From Rachycentron canadum (lineage: Eukaryota; Chordata; Actinopteri; Carangiformes; Rachycentridae), in NCBI GenBank assembly GCA_038496675.1, contig CM076652.1:3346535-3410534 (forward strand): a stretch of DNA of 64,000 nucleotides. The letters are read 5' to 3'. This document shows positions 38,601 to 44,632 of this stretch, piece by piece; position 1 is the first letter of the stretch; each line of letters starts with the position of its first letter. The notes under the pieces are model-generated. The model was not told the DNA's origin. It did not search any database and saw only the letters and a program-made list of their open reading frames with translations. The position numbers and the translations under genes were made by a program.

Positions 38601-41600
38601 CTGCCTTGGCAGGGCAGTTACAGCTACAGTAAGTAGCTGCATTGTTCTCTGAGGGTCATTTATAACCGGGGTGATCTGGCTGACCAGTTAAACCGTGAGT
38701 GATGAGTGAAGAGGTGGAGAATAGAAAGGATGAGGAGGAAGGAGAGGAGACCAATGAGGAAGAGCCATATAAACAGAAGAGGAGGACAAAGTTTGAAGTG
38801 TTTCCTTATCATAGGTTTTAAGTTAACAACAACCATGATAACAACAATGGACCAAGCACTAAGAGATAAGGCTAATGATGTACTCAAACAGTTCTACCAG
38901 TTTTGAACAGTACATTTGTCTCAATTTATAGATTAAATGTAACTAAACCCTTGGATCAGTATCAGCATCAATACTCATCCCATTAAGTGGATCAGGTATC
39001 AGCCACAACATGACCCATCCACAATAAATTCAGTTTCTACTTCGATGCTGCTAAAATTCGGTTTCCTTTTCCTCTTTTTTTCATTTCACCAAAAGAGTTC
39101 CAGTATCACTTCACAGTATCTTTTTTTTTCAGCCATGTTTTTGCCTTTCTAGCTCGACATGTATATTATCTGATTTTGCAGCATAATGAAAACCTCAGCA
39201 GAGCTCGTAGACTTGAGTTGAGCCAAGCGGGTGATAAAGGGTCTGACGGTACACAGCATGCTGTAGTGGAAGTTAAAGTTCACATTCCCAGAAGCCCTCA
39301 CTGTAGGCCTGATCGGAATAATGAAACCGAAATCACCCACTGCTGCTTATTCATCACCTGGTGGGCTCGGGGCCCTCTCTAAAGGTCGGCTTTTTAAACA
39401 CCCATGTACATTAACTGGCTTGTTGGCACCATTCAGCGTGACGCGGGCCCCTAGGTGACCAAGAGGCAAGGCCAATGTGGGACACTGCTGAGGTTGTGAG
39501 GCAAGACATGAGTATTTAATCTTTGGGATAACATCTGACTCCTAGGAAAAGAGATCTGTCAAAGATGTGGCATTTGTTTAGTGCTATAAAAAGGAGGGAC
39601 AAGGGGGCAGAGAAAGGAGAAAAAAAGAGTGAAAATGATGGAAAAAATACTTTGGAGAGAGACATGATTTAATGAGTGTAAAGACAAGACACAAAATGAA
39701 GAAAAAAAGAACAGGGGAAAAGGGATAGAGATAAATTAAGGACATAGCAAGGACAAGAGAACAAATAAAGTAAAACAAAGAAATAAATCTGACAGCTAGA
39801 ACAAAGGTTTAGAGAAGACAGAGGCCAACCAGGAAGATGATGATGGAAAAAATACAAAGCAAGAGATAGAGAGCAGGGAGAGAAGAGTTAACTATGTCCA
39901 TCATCTGTTGTCTGGCTGTTTGTTTGGCACACACAGGTTCGGTTTATGTCTCGCCTCGTTTAAATGCCAGCCCATATTTTAACTTGGCTCTGAGGGAAGG
40001 GACAGCCGATGGTCTGCTACTGTAAACACACGCAAAAGGGCACATATGAAAAAAAACATCAAGGCTGCCATACTTCCTGGTTATGGTTTCTCTGAATTTT
40101 AATTTTCCATGAAATATGTTTTGTTTTGTTCACATAAAGTGGTCACGCACACGTCCGACTCACTCTGTAATGTACAGTACCTGCTACATACCCACACCTG
40201 AGACCTGTAGGATTTCCCAGAGTGCCTTTCTAGGGATAGCTAACTTAACTTGTTTCCACTTTGTATTCTGGTATATTTTGTGCCCTGTTTTTCTGTGTGC
40301 AATTATTGAATATTGGTGCAAAATGGCAGCTCTTCATGGCAGCCTTTGGTGTACCTTATCTTGACTTTATGCTGAGGAGGATGTGTCTTTTTCTGCCAAC
40401 AGCACAAAGAGTATGAAACGAGAAAGTTTGTCCAACGTGGCTGGTAATTTTTTTTTCTCTACGACACAAGCCAGATAACTTGTTTGCCCTTTTAACACCA
40501 TCAGCGACCCTTAATTTGATTTACTTATAAATCACAACTTATTCCAGTCAGACATAACATTATATTGATGAGCCTATGTGAAAACACTTTTGGATTAATT
40601 ATGTATTTTCCTATGGACTAACCAATAATCATTATATGTTTTCCTTACTGTGCTGACTTATAGCAATCCATATCTATATCTATATATATATATAGATATA
40701 GATGAAGAATAAAGGGAAGCATAGAAATGATCTTTACAAAAAGGTTTACAAGTTGTTATAATCAGGTGGCAGTCTACACATAATCCAGATTTCTGGATGT
40801 AGCATGACCATTTGCAGTCAACAAAACTGCGAGTCATGTACACAAGCTTACTGTAAACTGCACAAACCTTTCGAGTCTCTCAGAGAGGTTGTCTGCCAGA
40901 TCAAATGAAGGTGCCTTGTACACATCTGTCAGCTCCAACTTCTTCTTAAAGCCCTTCCTCAGCAGCGGTGTCATCCACCTGTACAAAAAAATTAATTGTT
41001 TTTTTTTTTTTTTTTTTTTTTTGTTGGGCATCAGACTTTTGAAGCCAGGACACATAGGAAAACTGAAAAAGCATCATGTTACCAACAACGTACACATGAT
41101 AGGAAATCAATGGTATTTTTGTCAATTAGGAGAGGATATCTGAAAGGATCACACAGTGCGAATTGTTTTTGTTTTCGTGTGGTCACAGGATAAGGGTCAG
41201 AGTGTCTGGAACCTTTAATGTAAACTGGTCTCAGCTGTAATGAACGTAATCCCTGAGGTTTCACAGTCAGACTAATGACAGAGAAGGGAGATTAAGTCAG
41301 ATGTTTGCTGGTCCATGGGAATGAATCATTTAAAGGAAGACTGTCCCAGTCAGGTGAGAAACAGCAGGTGAGAGGACATGTTGTGATGCAACTTTAATAC
41401 TGTATGACATTTAATTCTGATTATACTACATAGACAATATTCTTGAAAATATTATAATCCTAATTACATCATCATCATTTTGTGAGTAATGTTAATGGCT
41501 CTTCTCACTTTGCACAATTACTGAGGAATTACCGAACCACCCCCCCCCACCCCGAGAGAGACGACCCCACCTGGGAAGAGCATTTCAGCGGAGCACAACT

Positions 41601-42048
41601 CGGGTTTAGCGCAGTTTTAAACCGGCGGATGCGCATTTTCCACCTGGAATAAGCGACAGACGGTAAACTGGTGTAATAAGGTCTCACACAGGTGTCACTT
41701 TTTAATCTCGATTCTGATGTAAAACGGGATGAATGAAGATGATCCCTGGCGGTATGAAAACCACTTTAACACAATTGAGATTGTGTAAGGTTCTGAGTTA
41801 CTTCACTTTCCTCACAAAAACAATCCTGCACGGTGGAGTCAGCTCTCTTCCAAACCTCAGGCTGACTGACAAGCACCTGAGAAACGGGACAGATGAAGCC
41901 CGTGGCTTCAGGGCGTCGGTGAGGAGCCGCGTCTGCACCTTTCTGTCCCGAGACAGAGCCCCGCTGCACACAGACACAGAGGAGACACGTCTTACCAGAA
42001 GAAAAACTTGGAGAAGAAGTTTGCATCTTCCACAGGTGACTTCTGCAT
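5323..42048 (-). CDS. cftr: cftr, cystic fibrosis transmembrane conductance regulator (ABCC7): complete coding region, 27 exons
   Basis: ATP-gated, PKA-regulated Cl-/HCO3- channel of apical epithelial membranes; in fish it drives salt secretion and fluid movement. Exons on the minus strand join to 4539 nt (1512 aa). Order: lasso (1-70), TMD1 with six helices, NBD1 (about 388-645), R domain (about 645-850), TMD2, NBD2 (about 1205-1440), tail. Walker A is GSTGSGK (457-463) in NBD1 and GRTGSGK (1271-1277) in NBD2. The signatures are LSGGQ (547-551) and LSNGHKQ (1373-1379). Walker B is LLDA, D571, in NBD1 (degenerate, as in all CFTR) and LLLDE with E1398 in NBD2. The Phe508 equivalent is F507. 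Eight basic-Ser PKA sites lie in R. The tail is the PDZ ligand DTRL. Pore residues K96, R335, F338, T339, R348 and R353 are kept. As I recall the human gene, about 21 exons have its exact length. There is no frameshift or stop; the gene looks intact. Confidence 0.98.
5539..6672 (-). other. cftr intron 26 (1134 bp)
   Basis: Contains a degenerate minisatellite at 5935-6290 (listed) and a 26-base A-run (5679-5705). No exon. Confidence 0.7.
5935..6290 (+). repeat. Degenerate minisatellite built on TATCTACAGTATCTCTAA
   Basis: About 12-15 imperfect copies of words such as ATCTACAGTAT, TCTCTAATATC and ATCTATAATC in direct orientation; one copy near 6145-6175 is inverted (TAGATATTATAGATAGATATTAGAG), making a local palindrome. 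Confidence 0.75.
6673..6778 (-). CDS. cftr: cftr exon 26
   Basis: Residues 1406-1441: ITLQVLRKTLKQAFSGCTVI, MSEHRVEPLLECQSFL, with the NBD2 H-loop in SEHR. 106 nt as in human. Acceptor gagcag|AAC; a second AG ten bases inside the exon would drop TLQ. Confidence 0.95.
6779..7353 (-). other. cftr intron 25 (575 bp)
   Basis: (ATC)n at 6802-6821 and a short (CA)n at 6969-6984. No exon. Confidence 0.7.
7354..7526 (-). CDS. cftr: cftr exon 25
   Basis: Residues 1349-1406: VGLKSVIEQFPDKLDF, EDGGYVLSNGHKQLLCLARS, ILSKARILLLDEPSAYLDP plus AT. NBD2 signature LSNGHKQ and Walker B with catalytic E1398 (human E1371). 173 nt. Donor CCCAT|gtcagt is chosen because it joins exon 26 to give DPITLQVLRK; a nearby gtacga is a decoy. 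Confidence 0.94.
7527..8928 (-). other. cftr intron 24 (1402 bp)
   Basis: Short tandem GTTAGCTAACT/GATAGCTGACA repeats at 7715-7770. No exon. Confidence 0.7.
8929..9018 (-). CDS. cftr: cftr exon 24
   Basis: Residues 1319-1348: RVFILTGTFRMNLDPFGRYS, DDELWRVAEE. 90 nt as in human. FR.NLDP...SD.E.W.VA.E is the NBD2 helical subdomain. Confidence 0.96.
9019..9808 (-). other. cftr intron 23 (790 bp)
   Basis: Ends with a dispersed repeat (9612-9770) that comes within about 40 nt of exon 23. Otherwise AT-rich. Confidence 0.7.
9612..9770 (+). repeat. Interspersed repeat adjoining cftr exon 23
   Basis: Contains TTTGTATAGCGCCAAATCAC, GGCAACAGTGGCAAGAAA, GAAACCTCGAGCAGAACCAG and GGGCGGCCATCTGC, phrases I recall from a very common percomorph repeat. 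This copy is internally shortened. Confidence 0.65.
9809..9964 (-). CDS. cftr: cftr exon 23
   Basis: Residues 1267-1318: [52 protein letters not shown]: NBD2 Walker A (K1277) and Q-loop. 156 nt as in human. Confidence 0.97.
9965..11154 (-). other. cftr intron 22 (1190 bp)
   Basis: A (TC)n tract at 10933-10958 and an A-run at 10842-10857. No exon. Confidence 0.7.
11155..11385 (-). CDS. cftr: cftr exon 22
   Basis: Residues 1190-1266: MRSVDRVFKFIDLPSEEPQP, ..., MNVQGLTVKYTEAGRAVLND, ITFSVEGGQS: start of NBD2. 231 nt, six codons fewer than human, lost in the variable linker. Donor AGT|gtaagt. Confidence 0.95.
11640..11945 (-). mobile_element. 3' fragment of a Tc1/mariner-like transposon
   Basis: Begins CCATAAGATTATGACCACCT, the terminal sequence of a Tc1-like fish family. 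It continues as the antisense of the transposase C-terminal region (e.g. TCCCACAGATGCTGGACTGG, GGAGCCAAGTCAACACCTTG). Only the end is present and indels break the frame, so it is dead. The sequence at 62933-62985 matches the opposite end of the same family. Confidence 0.75.
13223..13250 (+). repeat. (GT)n microsatellite beside the cftr exon 21 donor
   Basis: About 12 GT units with one interruption, lying immediately inside intron 21, 10 nt from the exon edge. Confidence 0.9.
13261..13361 (-). CDS. cftr: cftr exon 21
   Basis: Residues 1156-1189: QDKPGEIGIIVALAMLILGT, FQWAVITSITVDGL, i.e. TM12. 101 nt as in human. Donor CTA|gtatgt, followed only a few bases later by a (CA)n run on this strand (13223-13250). 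Confidence 0.95.
13960..14740 (+). repeat. Tandemly reiterated interspersed repeat with embedded microsatellite
   Basis: Units of about 130-180 bp recur: GTGAGGTCAC...CTTGACC(T)...TGACC followed by CAAATTTGAA(A/G)AA..TCCCTCAAGGTG, at about 14090, 14220-14300, 14465-14560 and 14580-14690. This is a widespread fish repeat. An (AC)n/(AT)n tract fills 14312-14410. Confidence 0.6.
14312..14410 (+). repeat. Compound (AC)n/(AT)n microsatellite
   Basis: Alternating ACACAC and TATATA blocks; directly visible. Confidence 0.95.
15189..15416 (-). CDS. cftr: cftr exon 20
   Basis: Residues 1080-1156: ARSPLFSHLIISLKGLWTIR, AFGRQTYFEMLFHKALNTHT, ATWFHYLTTLRWFLFR and TM11. 228 nt as in human. RSP.F.H...SLKGLWT.RAFGRQ is a CFTR hallmark. 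Confidence 0.97.
15417..18182 (-). other. cftr intron 19 (2766 bp)
   Basis: No exon or repeat family that I can name. AT-rich, with short C-runs near 17707. Confidence 0.65.
18183..18333 (-). CDS. cftr: cftr exon 19
   Basis: Residues 1030-1080: LTLIVTGAIFTVSIMRPYIF, IAAIPLAVIFVILRKYFLRT (TM9-TM10), GQQLKLLEAE. 151 nt as in human. Donor GAAG|gttagt. Confidence 0.96.
18474..18553 (-). CDS. cftr: cftr exon 18
   Basis: Residues 1003-1029: GRIMNRFTKDMATIDDMLPL, VLFDLIQ. 80 nt as in human. NRF.KD...DD.LP is the conserved TMD2 intracellular loop motif. Confidence 0.96.
18699..18985 (-). CDS. cftr: cftr exon 17
   Basis: Residues 907-1003: extracellular loop 4 (KIWRDGANPSSPNYISEQ...), TM8 and GFFRGLPLVHTLLTVSKRL, then APMAVLNTMKT. 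287 nt, 36 nt (12 codons) longer than human; the excess is in the loop. One N-glycosylation sequon, NAS at N928, where human has two. Confidence 0.95.
18986..20033 (-). other. cftr intron 16 (1048 bp)
   Basis: Dominated by a repeat (19235-19640, listed). No exon. Confidence 0.7.
19235..19640 (-). repeat. Interspersed repeat fragment of a fish family
   Basis: Contains phrases such as CTCCAGAAGAGGATAACAG, GACCTGGACCAGGAGCTGGG and TGATCATCAAACACCCAGAT, which I recall from a dispersed teleost repeat. Class and strand are uncertain; no transposase or reverse transcriptase can be read. Confidence 0.45.
20034..20071 (-). CDS. cftr: cftr exon 16 (38-nt microexon)
   Basis: Residues 895-907: VAGSVIGIFLIT plus GA, the rest of TM7. 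38 nt, exactly the human length and phase. Acceptor caccaacag, donor CTGA|gtaagt. Confidence 0.92.
20161..20289 (-). CDS. cftr: cftr exon 15
   Basis: Residues 852-894: QCFADERENIFETTSWSTYL, RYITTNKSLVYVLIFIVLVF (start of TM7). 129 nt as in human; acceptor cttcacag, donor GAG|gttaaa. It opens TMD2. Confidence 0.95.
20406..21195 (-). CDS. cftr: cftr exon 14 (end of NBD1 and R domain)
   Basis: Residues 588-851, 790 nt against 724 in human, so 22 residues longer. It starts KCVCKLMASKTRIVVTSKLE and holds the R domain. PKA-type serines: S659 (RRSS), S669 (RRVS), S714 (KRKQS), S727 (ARKFS), S757 (ERKFS), S789 (RRQS), S815 (RRKLS), S834 (ARRLS), matching human S660, 670, 700, 712, 737, 768, 795 and 813. 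It ends ISEEVDEEDME. A Pro-rich insert (QPPPPIIVPG) is absent from human. Disordered, and gates the channel on phosphorylation. Confidence 0.96.
21196..21663 (-). other. cftr intron 13 (468 bp)
   Basis: A-run at 21491-21500; otherwise unremarkable. Confidence 0.7.
21664..21750 (-). CDS. cftr: cftr exon 13
   Basis: Residues 559-588: RAVYKDADLYLLDAPF then HLDIVTEKEIFE. Walker B Asp is D571. The next residue, where active ABC sites have Glu and human CFTR has Ser573, is Ala572. 87 nt. Confidence 0.96.
21751..22605 (-). other. cftr intron 12 (855 bp)
   Basis: GT-AG. No repeat or exon recognised. Confidence 0.7.
22606..22700 (-). CDS. cftr: cftr exon 12
   Basis: Residues 528-559: DFALLPEKDKTLLIEGGVTL then SGGQRARLGLA: the NBD1 ABC signature LSGGQ at 547-551. 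95 nt; donor CCAG|gtactt, acceptor ccccag. Confidence 0.96.
23690..24065 (+). repeat. Possible 3' end of a LINE retrotransposon
   Basis: Reads ...TTTGTCCCATCAGCCGTCAG, then a T/A-rich UTR-like stretch and ends ACAATAAAGACTTTCTAATC before an A-run. This is the layout of the 3' ends of many fish non-LTR elements. I cannot name the family, and no reverse transcriptase remains. Confidence 0.3.
25634..26285 (+). mobile_element. Decayed Tc1/mariner-like transposon with both termini
   Basis: Ends are perfect inverted 13-mers: agcactttattag at 25634-25646 and ctaataaagtgct at 26273-26285. The interior keeps recognisable pieces of a Tc1-like transposase gene, e.g. 26055-26165 (ATAACCACTCTTTACAA..., CCTTGAGGTGGATG). 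Most of the coding region is deleted and it is broken by a SINE, so it is inactive. Confidence 0.7.
25885..26052 (-). mobile_element. tRNA-derived SINE inserted in the Tc1-like element
   Basis: On the minus strand it has an A-box-like TGGTTCACCTGGTA (from 26031-26044) and a B-box-like GGTTTGAGTCC (from 25973-25983), followed by a purine/pyrimidine-biased body and an end in CAATAAAGGCCTGAA. This is the layout of a polymerase III SINE. It splits the Tc1-like copy. Confidence 0.55.
26548..26613 (+). repeat. (GT)n microsatellite
   Basis: Two GT/TG runs (about 26541-26554 and 26581-26612) separated by ATATCAGCATATGAGAAAG. Confidence 0.9.
28328..28519 (-). CDS. cftr: cftr exon 11 (F508 exon)
   Basis: Residues 464-527: SSLLMMILGELVPSEGKI, SGRISFSPQTSWIMPGTI, DNILFGLTYDEYRY...ACQLEE. 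192 nt as in human. F507 corresponds to human Phe508; the Q-loop Gln is Q492. Donor GAG|gtacat. Confidence 0.97.
28637..28813 (-). CDS. cftr: cftr exon 10
   Basis: Residues 405-463: GIGELFEKIKQENKANG..., the NBD1 regulatory insertion, then VTPVLKNISLYLEKGKMLAV and the Walker A GSTGSGK ending exactly at K463. 177 nt, two codons shorter than human in the disordered insertion. Confidence 0.96.
28814..30835 (-). other. cftr intron 9 (2022 bp)
   Basis: Holds a TIR-element relative at about 30383-30640 (listed). Otherwise AT-rich with no exon. CTGTCAAATAAAG near 29380 resembles a SINE/LINE tail, but I cannot define that element. Confidence 0.65.
30383..30640 (+). repeat. Degenerate TIR element, same family as 4111-4326
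   Basis: Starts AGAGCTGCATAATTAATTGA and continues with GAAATCGCAATATGGCCAAG, matching the consensus of a fish repeat that also occurs at 4111 and 42768. The right end is poorly defined. Confidence 0.5.
30836..30928 (-). CDS. cftr: cftr exon 9
   Basis: Residues 374-404: EFLMKEEYRVLEYNLTMTEL...VNVSASWDE, the linker and first strand of NBD1, including the aromatic (W) that stacks on the ATP adenine. 93 nt; donor GAG|gtttgt, acceptor ccccag. Confidence 0.95.
31107..31353 (-). CDS. cftr: cftr exon 8
   Basis: Residues 291-373: QDEMTLTRK, TM5, and pore-lining TM6 (GIILRRIFTTASYCMVLRM...TRQ). 247 nt as in human. R335, F338, T339, R348 and R353 (human R334, F337, T338, R347, R352) are present. Human K335 is Arg here (R336). 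Confidence 0.96.
31354..32169 (-). other. cftr intron 7 (816 bp)
   Basis: GT-AG. No repeat or exon recognised. Confidence 0.75.
32170..32295 (-). CDS. cftr: cftr exon 7
   Basis: Residues 249-291: VKRAGMISRRLALTSEIVEN, IHSVKAYGWEEVMETIIKNIR plus CA of Q291. 126 nt. Donor AGGCA|gtacga is fixed by the frame and by the human length. The HSVKAY.WEE motif is diagnostic. Confidence 0.95.
32489..32652 (-). CDS. cftr: cftr exon 6
   Basis: Residues 195-249: SLGLAHFVWITPLQ (TM3), LIWELIEVNGFCALAALTLL (TM4) to MGPHR. 164 nt as in human. Donor CACCG|gtaggg, acceptor attccag. Confidence 0.96.
32653..35995 (-). other. cftr intron 5 (3343 bp)
   Basis: AT-rich, with short (CA)n tracts near 34300 and 34470. 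No coding exon or confidently identified transposon seen. Confidence 0.7.
35996..36085 (-). CDS. cftr: cftr exon 5
   Basis: Residues 165-194: TLKLSSRVLDKISTGQLVSL...LNKLDE, the first cytoplasmic coupling region. 90 nt, phase 0 at both ends, nearly identical to mammalian CFTR. Confidence 0.97.
36086..36644 (-). other. cftr intron 4 (559 bp), GC-AG type
   Basis: Starts gcaagtgg at the exon 4 edge and ends ctttcag before exon 5. No repeat or exon seen inside. Confidence 0.85.
36645..36860 (-). CDS. cftr: cftr exon 4
   Basis: Residues 93-164: EASKTVQPQLLGRIIASFDP, then TM2 (HPAIFGLHH equivalent QPAIFGLHHLGMQ) and ...FSLIYKK. 216 nt as in human. Pore lysine K96 (human K95) is kept. The donor is the non-canonical AAG|gcaagt, so intron 4 is GC-AG. 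Confidence 0.96.
36861..38164 (-). other. cftr intron 3 (1304 bp)
   Basis: Contains an (ATT)n microsatellite at about 37656-37682 and A-rich/C-rich low-complexity sequence near 37018-37050. No exon evident. Confidence 0.75.
38165..38276 (-). CDS. cftr: cftr exon 3
   Basis: Residues 55-92: REWDREL... leading into TM1 (CFFGPFAFFGILLYLG). 112 nt, one codon longer than the human 109; the extra residue lies in the AKNKPRLLRAL segment. Acceptor cctgcag, donor GGG|gtgagt. Confidence 0.95.
38277..40867 (-). other. cftr intron 2 (2591 bp)
   Basis: Purine-rich stretch at about 39590-39860 and an AT palindromic tract (TATATC)n at 40666-40702. No exon or clearly identifiable transposon seen. Confidence 0.75.
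40868..40978 (-). CDS. cftr: cftr exon 2
   Basis: Residues 18-55: elbow helix and start of TMD1 (WWMTPLLRKGFKKKLELTD..., then DNLSERLE). 111 nt. Acceptor tgtacag, donor AAAG|gtttgt. The RKG and DNLSE.LE blocks are classic CFTR. Confidence 0.96.
40979..41995 (-). other. cftr intron 1 (1017 bp)
   Basis: GT-AG. Holds a C-rich run (41541-41554) and a long A-run on the minus strand (T-run 41000-41021) next to the acceptor. No other exon or repeat is evident. Confidence 0.8.
41996..42048 (-). CDS. cftr: cftr exon 1 (coding part)
   Basis: Start ATG at 42048-42046, then MQKSPVEDANFFSKFFF (residues 1-17 and two bases of W18), the lasso N-terminus. Donor CTG|gtaaga. The 53 coding nt equal human exon 1 as I recall it. 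The first residues MQ.SP.E.A are the standard CFTR start, which settles the start choice. Confidence 0.93.
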
Positions 42049-42350
42049 CCTAAGCGCGCCGCCAGTTTGCTTTCTCTGCACCTGAGTCTTGTCCGTGCGC
42101 GTCGCTCACATTTGCGTGTCCTGCCCCCCCCACCCACCCCCCACTGGTGCGGCTCCGACCCCGCGGACAGGACGACTTGAAGAGGGGGATCTCGCCCGGT
42201 CTCTCCTCCGCTTTGCGCCTCCGGTAAATATGATGGCGCGGGTCAGTTATCGTCTCCCGGTGGGCTGGTGTCTCTATCCCCACGTTGAGCCTCCCTCGGT
42301 CGGCTCTCGGTGTCCTGGTCTCTCCTCCCTCAGTGTGACAGGGAGATGAT
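42049..42350 (-). promoter_or_regulatory. CpG-rich cftr promoter / 5' UTR region
   Basis: CpG density jumps immediately upstream of the start codon (e.g. GCGCGCCGCC at 42053-42062, and repeated CG pairs to about 42310), against CpG-poor surroundings. I see no strong TATA box, which fits the TATA-less CpG promoter of mammalian CFTR. The start site cannot be fixed from sequence. Confidence 0.5.
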
Positions 42351-42767
42351 AGTCCATCCTTTATGGGCTCCGCAAACACTTGCGGAGACACGTCATTTCC
42401 ACACTGACGAGCCCTGCTTGCATATTGTGGCAACAAGCTGAGGAGGCAGGAACCCCAGCTGATCCTCCACCGAGGGCCACCTGAGCCAACAGATCCATAT
42501 ACAGCGGTAATGTAGGGACAATGGAGTCCAGGGGAATTATACCCACTCTGTCTATTTAACAATCTCTTCTCCTCCTTTTCAGTAGCTCTTAGATTTAATG
42601 TTCTGCTAAAGCACAGTGAAACCAGCCTTGTGCAGTAGTTGAGCACATTTCCTCTGCCACTACAAGTCCCTCACTTAAGGTATAGAAATTTATAAATTAT
42701 GACCATGAGTGGGAAAAACAAAAATCTACCAAACTGTGGGTAGAAATACAATAAAATAAACAGTGGA

Positions 42768-43052
42768 GCTGCAGAAATGATCGAAATATAATTAAAAATC
42801 GCAATATGGTCAAGTGTAATTTCCAAATTGCAGGAGCTTCAATTTTCTTTTGATAAAGTTAAACTGTGTCTCAACATTGTCAAGATTCTCCTGGCCTCCA
42901 AATTATATTCTTCAGACATAAGGGAACACGTTTGTTTGGTGCAAGCCCCCCCAAAAATAATTGAAATCATTTGAAGATAAAATGCAAAAAAAAAAAAAGT
43001 TACATTTAATTAATAATTAATATAATTTGTTTTGCATATTGTGAAGCCTAAT
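42768..43052 (+). repeat. TIR element, same family as 4111-4326 and 30383-30640
   Basis: Starts GGAGCTGCAGAAATGATCGA, has AATCGCAATATGGTCAAGTG, and ends ATTGTGAAGCCTAA, an approximate inverted end. A-run at 42987-42998. Confidence 0.5.
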
Positions 43053-43544
43053 CTATCAGCTATAAACAAAACTCACAACTCCATTGTTTGAAATGAAATG
43101 AAAAAAGTGCTTCTTCTTCTCTATTGTGCATAAACCATCTTACTTCTTATGTAAAAGATAAATAACGAAAAAGGCTGAAGTTATCCCAGACACTGCTGCA
43201 GGTGGACTGAACTATGGCTGTGGCTTTTGTATGTCACTCTGCTCAGCTTCTGCCTCCCTATCATTCACAAAACAAAGGAAATAATTAAAAAATAGCAGAA
43301 ACAGTTCTGGGACATCTAAATGAAGTTGAAACTTTCTTATCAGTTTCAGGTTACACACAGTTTCAGGAAGGGGGAGGATCAAAACCTCCAGACATTCCTT
43401 AAGAGAACAGAGATAAAGTGTGAGGATGTGATAAGTCTTTGGTCCCTTAGTATCTCATTCACTGTCAGCACTTCAGTTAGTAGTTATGTCCAGTGTGGGC
43501 CACATGGTGAGTAAATCATAAGAAACATATGCTCAACAAACATC

Positions 43545-44030
43545 CAAACACCTGCTTATTCATGATAAGCAGGTCATCCAATCAGCCAATCATGTCACAG
43601 ATACAGATACAGCTGGTCTGAGTACTTGTTAAAAAGAGAGGCCAGAGAACAGTGGCTGAAGACCTGAACTCTAGATCTGGATTTCTGCTGAGGCCGATGG
43701 GAGCAGATGATAGTGTTAGAATTTGTAGTCAGCCGCATGAATCAATAGACCCAACCTGCCTTGTGTCAACAGTCCAGGCTCGAGGCGGTGGTGTGATGGT
43801 GTAGAGGGGTGTTTCCGTGGCACATCTTCAGCCCGTTAATACCAGACATGGTTTCAATGCCACAGTTTCTCCAACTCTTGTTGGCTACTTCCGCCATGAC
43901 AATGCAATATGTCAAGGTGTGTACTTCAGTGGCCTCCCCACTCACTTCATCAGAATCCAGTGAAACACTTTTGGGATGCGATAGAACAGGAGATGGGCTC
44001 TGTGGACGACGACCCCCTCCCAATGTAGAT
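43545..44030 (+). mobile_element. Decayed Tc1/mariner-like transposon fragment
   Basis: CATCCAATCAGCCAATCATG near the start matches the 5' UTR of a Tc1-like fish family (also seen at 25686). 43735-43990 reads as antisense-free transposase remnants: CCTGCCTTGTGTCAACAGTC, AGGCGGTGGTGTGATGGTGT, TTTTGGGATGCG. Frame breaks and a large internal deletion make it inactive. Confidence 0.7.
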
Positions 44031-44632
44031 ACAAGGGGGTCATTAAAAGCATATCTAGAAGCAGTGAATCAACACACCGGTCCTTTAAAAGCATCACTAT
44101 CTGTGCAGCAGCAGGGAAGTGTCCTGACTATAGACACTACAGTCATGGGTTTGATTCCCTCCCCAGCTTGGTGTAAAATAATTAGCGAAGACCTAGTGAC
44201 AATGTCCGCTTTCAGATAGACACAAACTAAAATCTGCAATATGGAATAAGAATAATTAGAAATACTTAAATATGCAAATCCGATTTGTAGTTTGTACTGC
44301 ATTTGAAAGCAGTTTAAAAAGGTTAAGATGGATACAGGCTCTAGCTTGAGAGGGTGAAAGGGTGTTTTCAGCATGTTATTTAAATAAACTGCACAATGTG
44401 CTTCAATAAAACTTAACTGTACCTATAAAAGAAACCTGGACATACAGTATATTTGGGTTTAACCACCGTAAGGGTAAAAATTAATCCCTATTGTAATGCT
44501 GGACGGGACATGATCTCATGGTCTCCCCAAATCTAACCAGCAGCTGTGTGATGACATTGGGAGACAAAGGAAACAAATATGAAGCATGAAGATCAGTTGT
44601 TGCTTGTTGCAGATTTACTGAACTTTGAGTCA

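Larger units (their letters stand above)
42351..44632. other. cftr-asz1 intergenic region, left part
   Basis: Contains a TIR-element relative (42768-43052) and a Tc1-like fossil (43545-44030). I see no further coding exon. Confidence 0.6.

Noticed and set aside
42050..42646. 198-codon minus-strand ORF ending one base before the cftr ATG
   Set aside because: It runs through the CpG-rich promoter region, where stops are rare by composition, has no recognisable domain, and has low-complexity Arg/Gly/Pro content. It may contain an upstream ORF in the 5' UTR, but nothing supports a protein.
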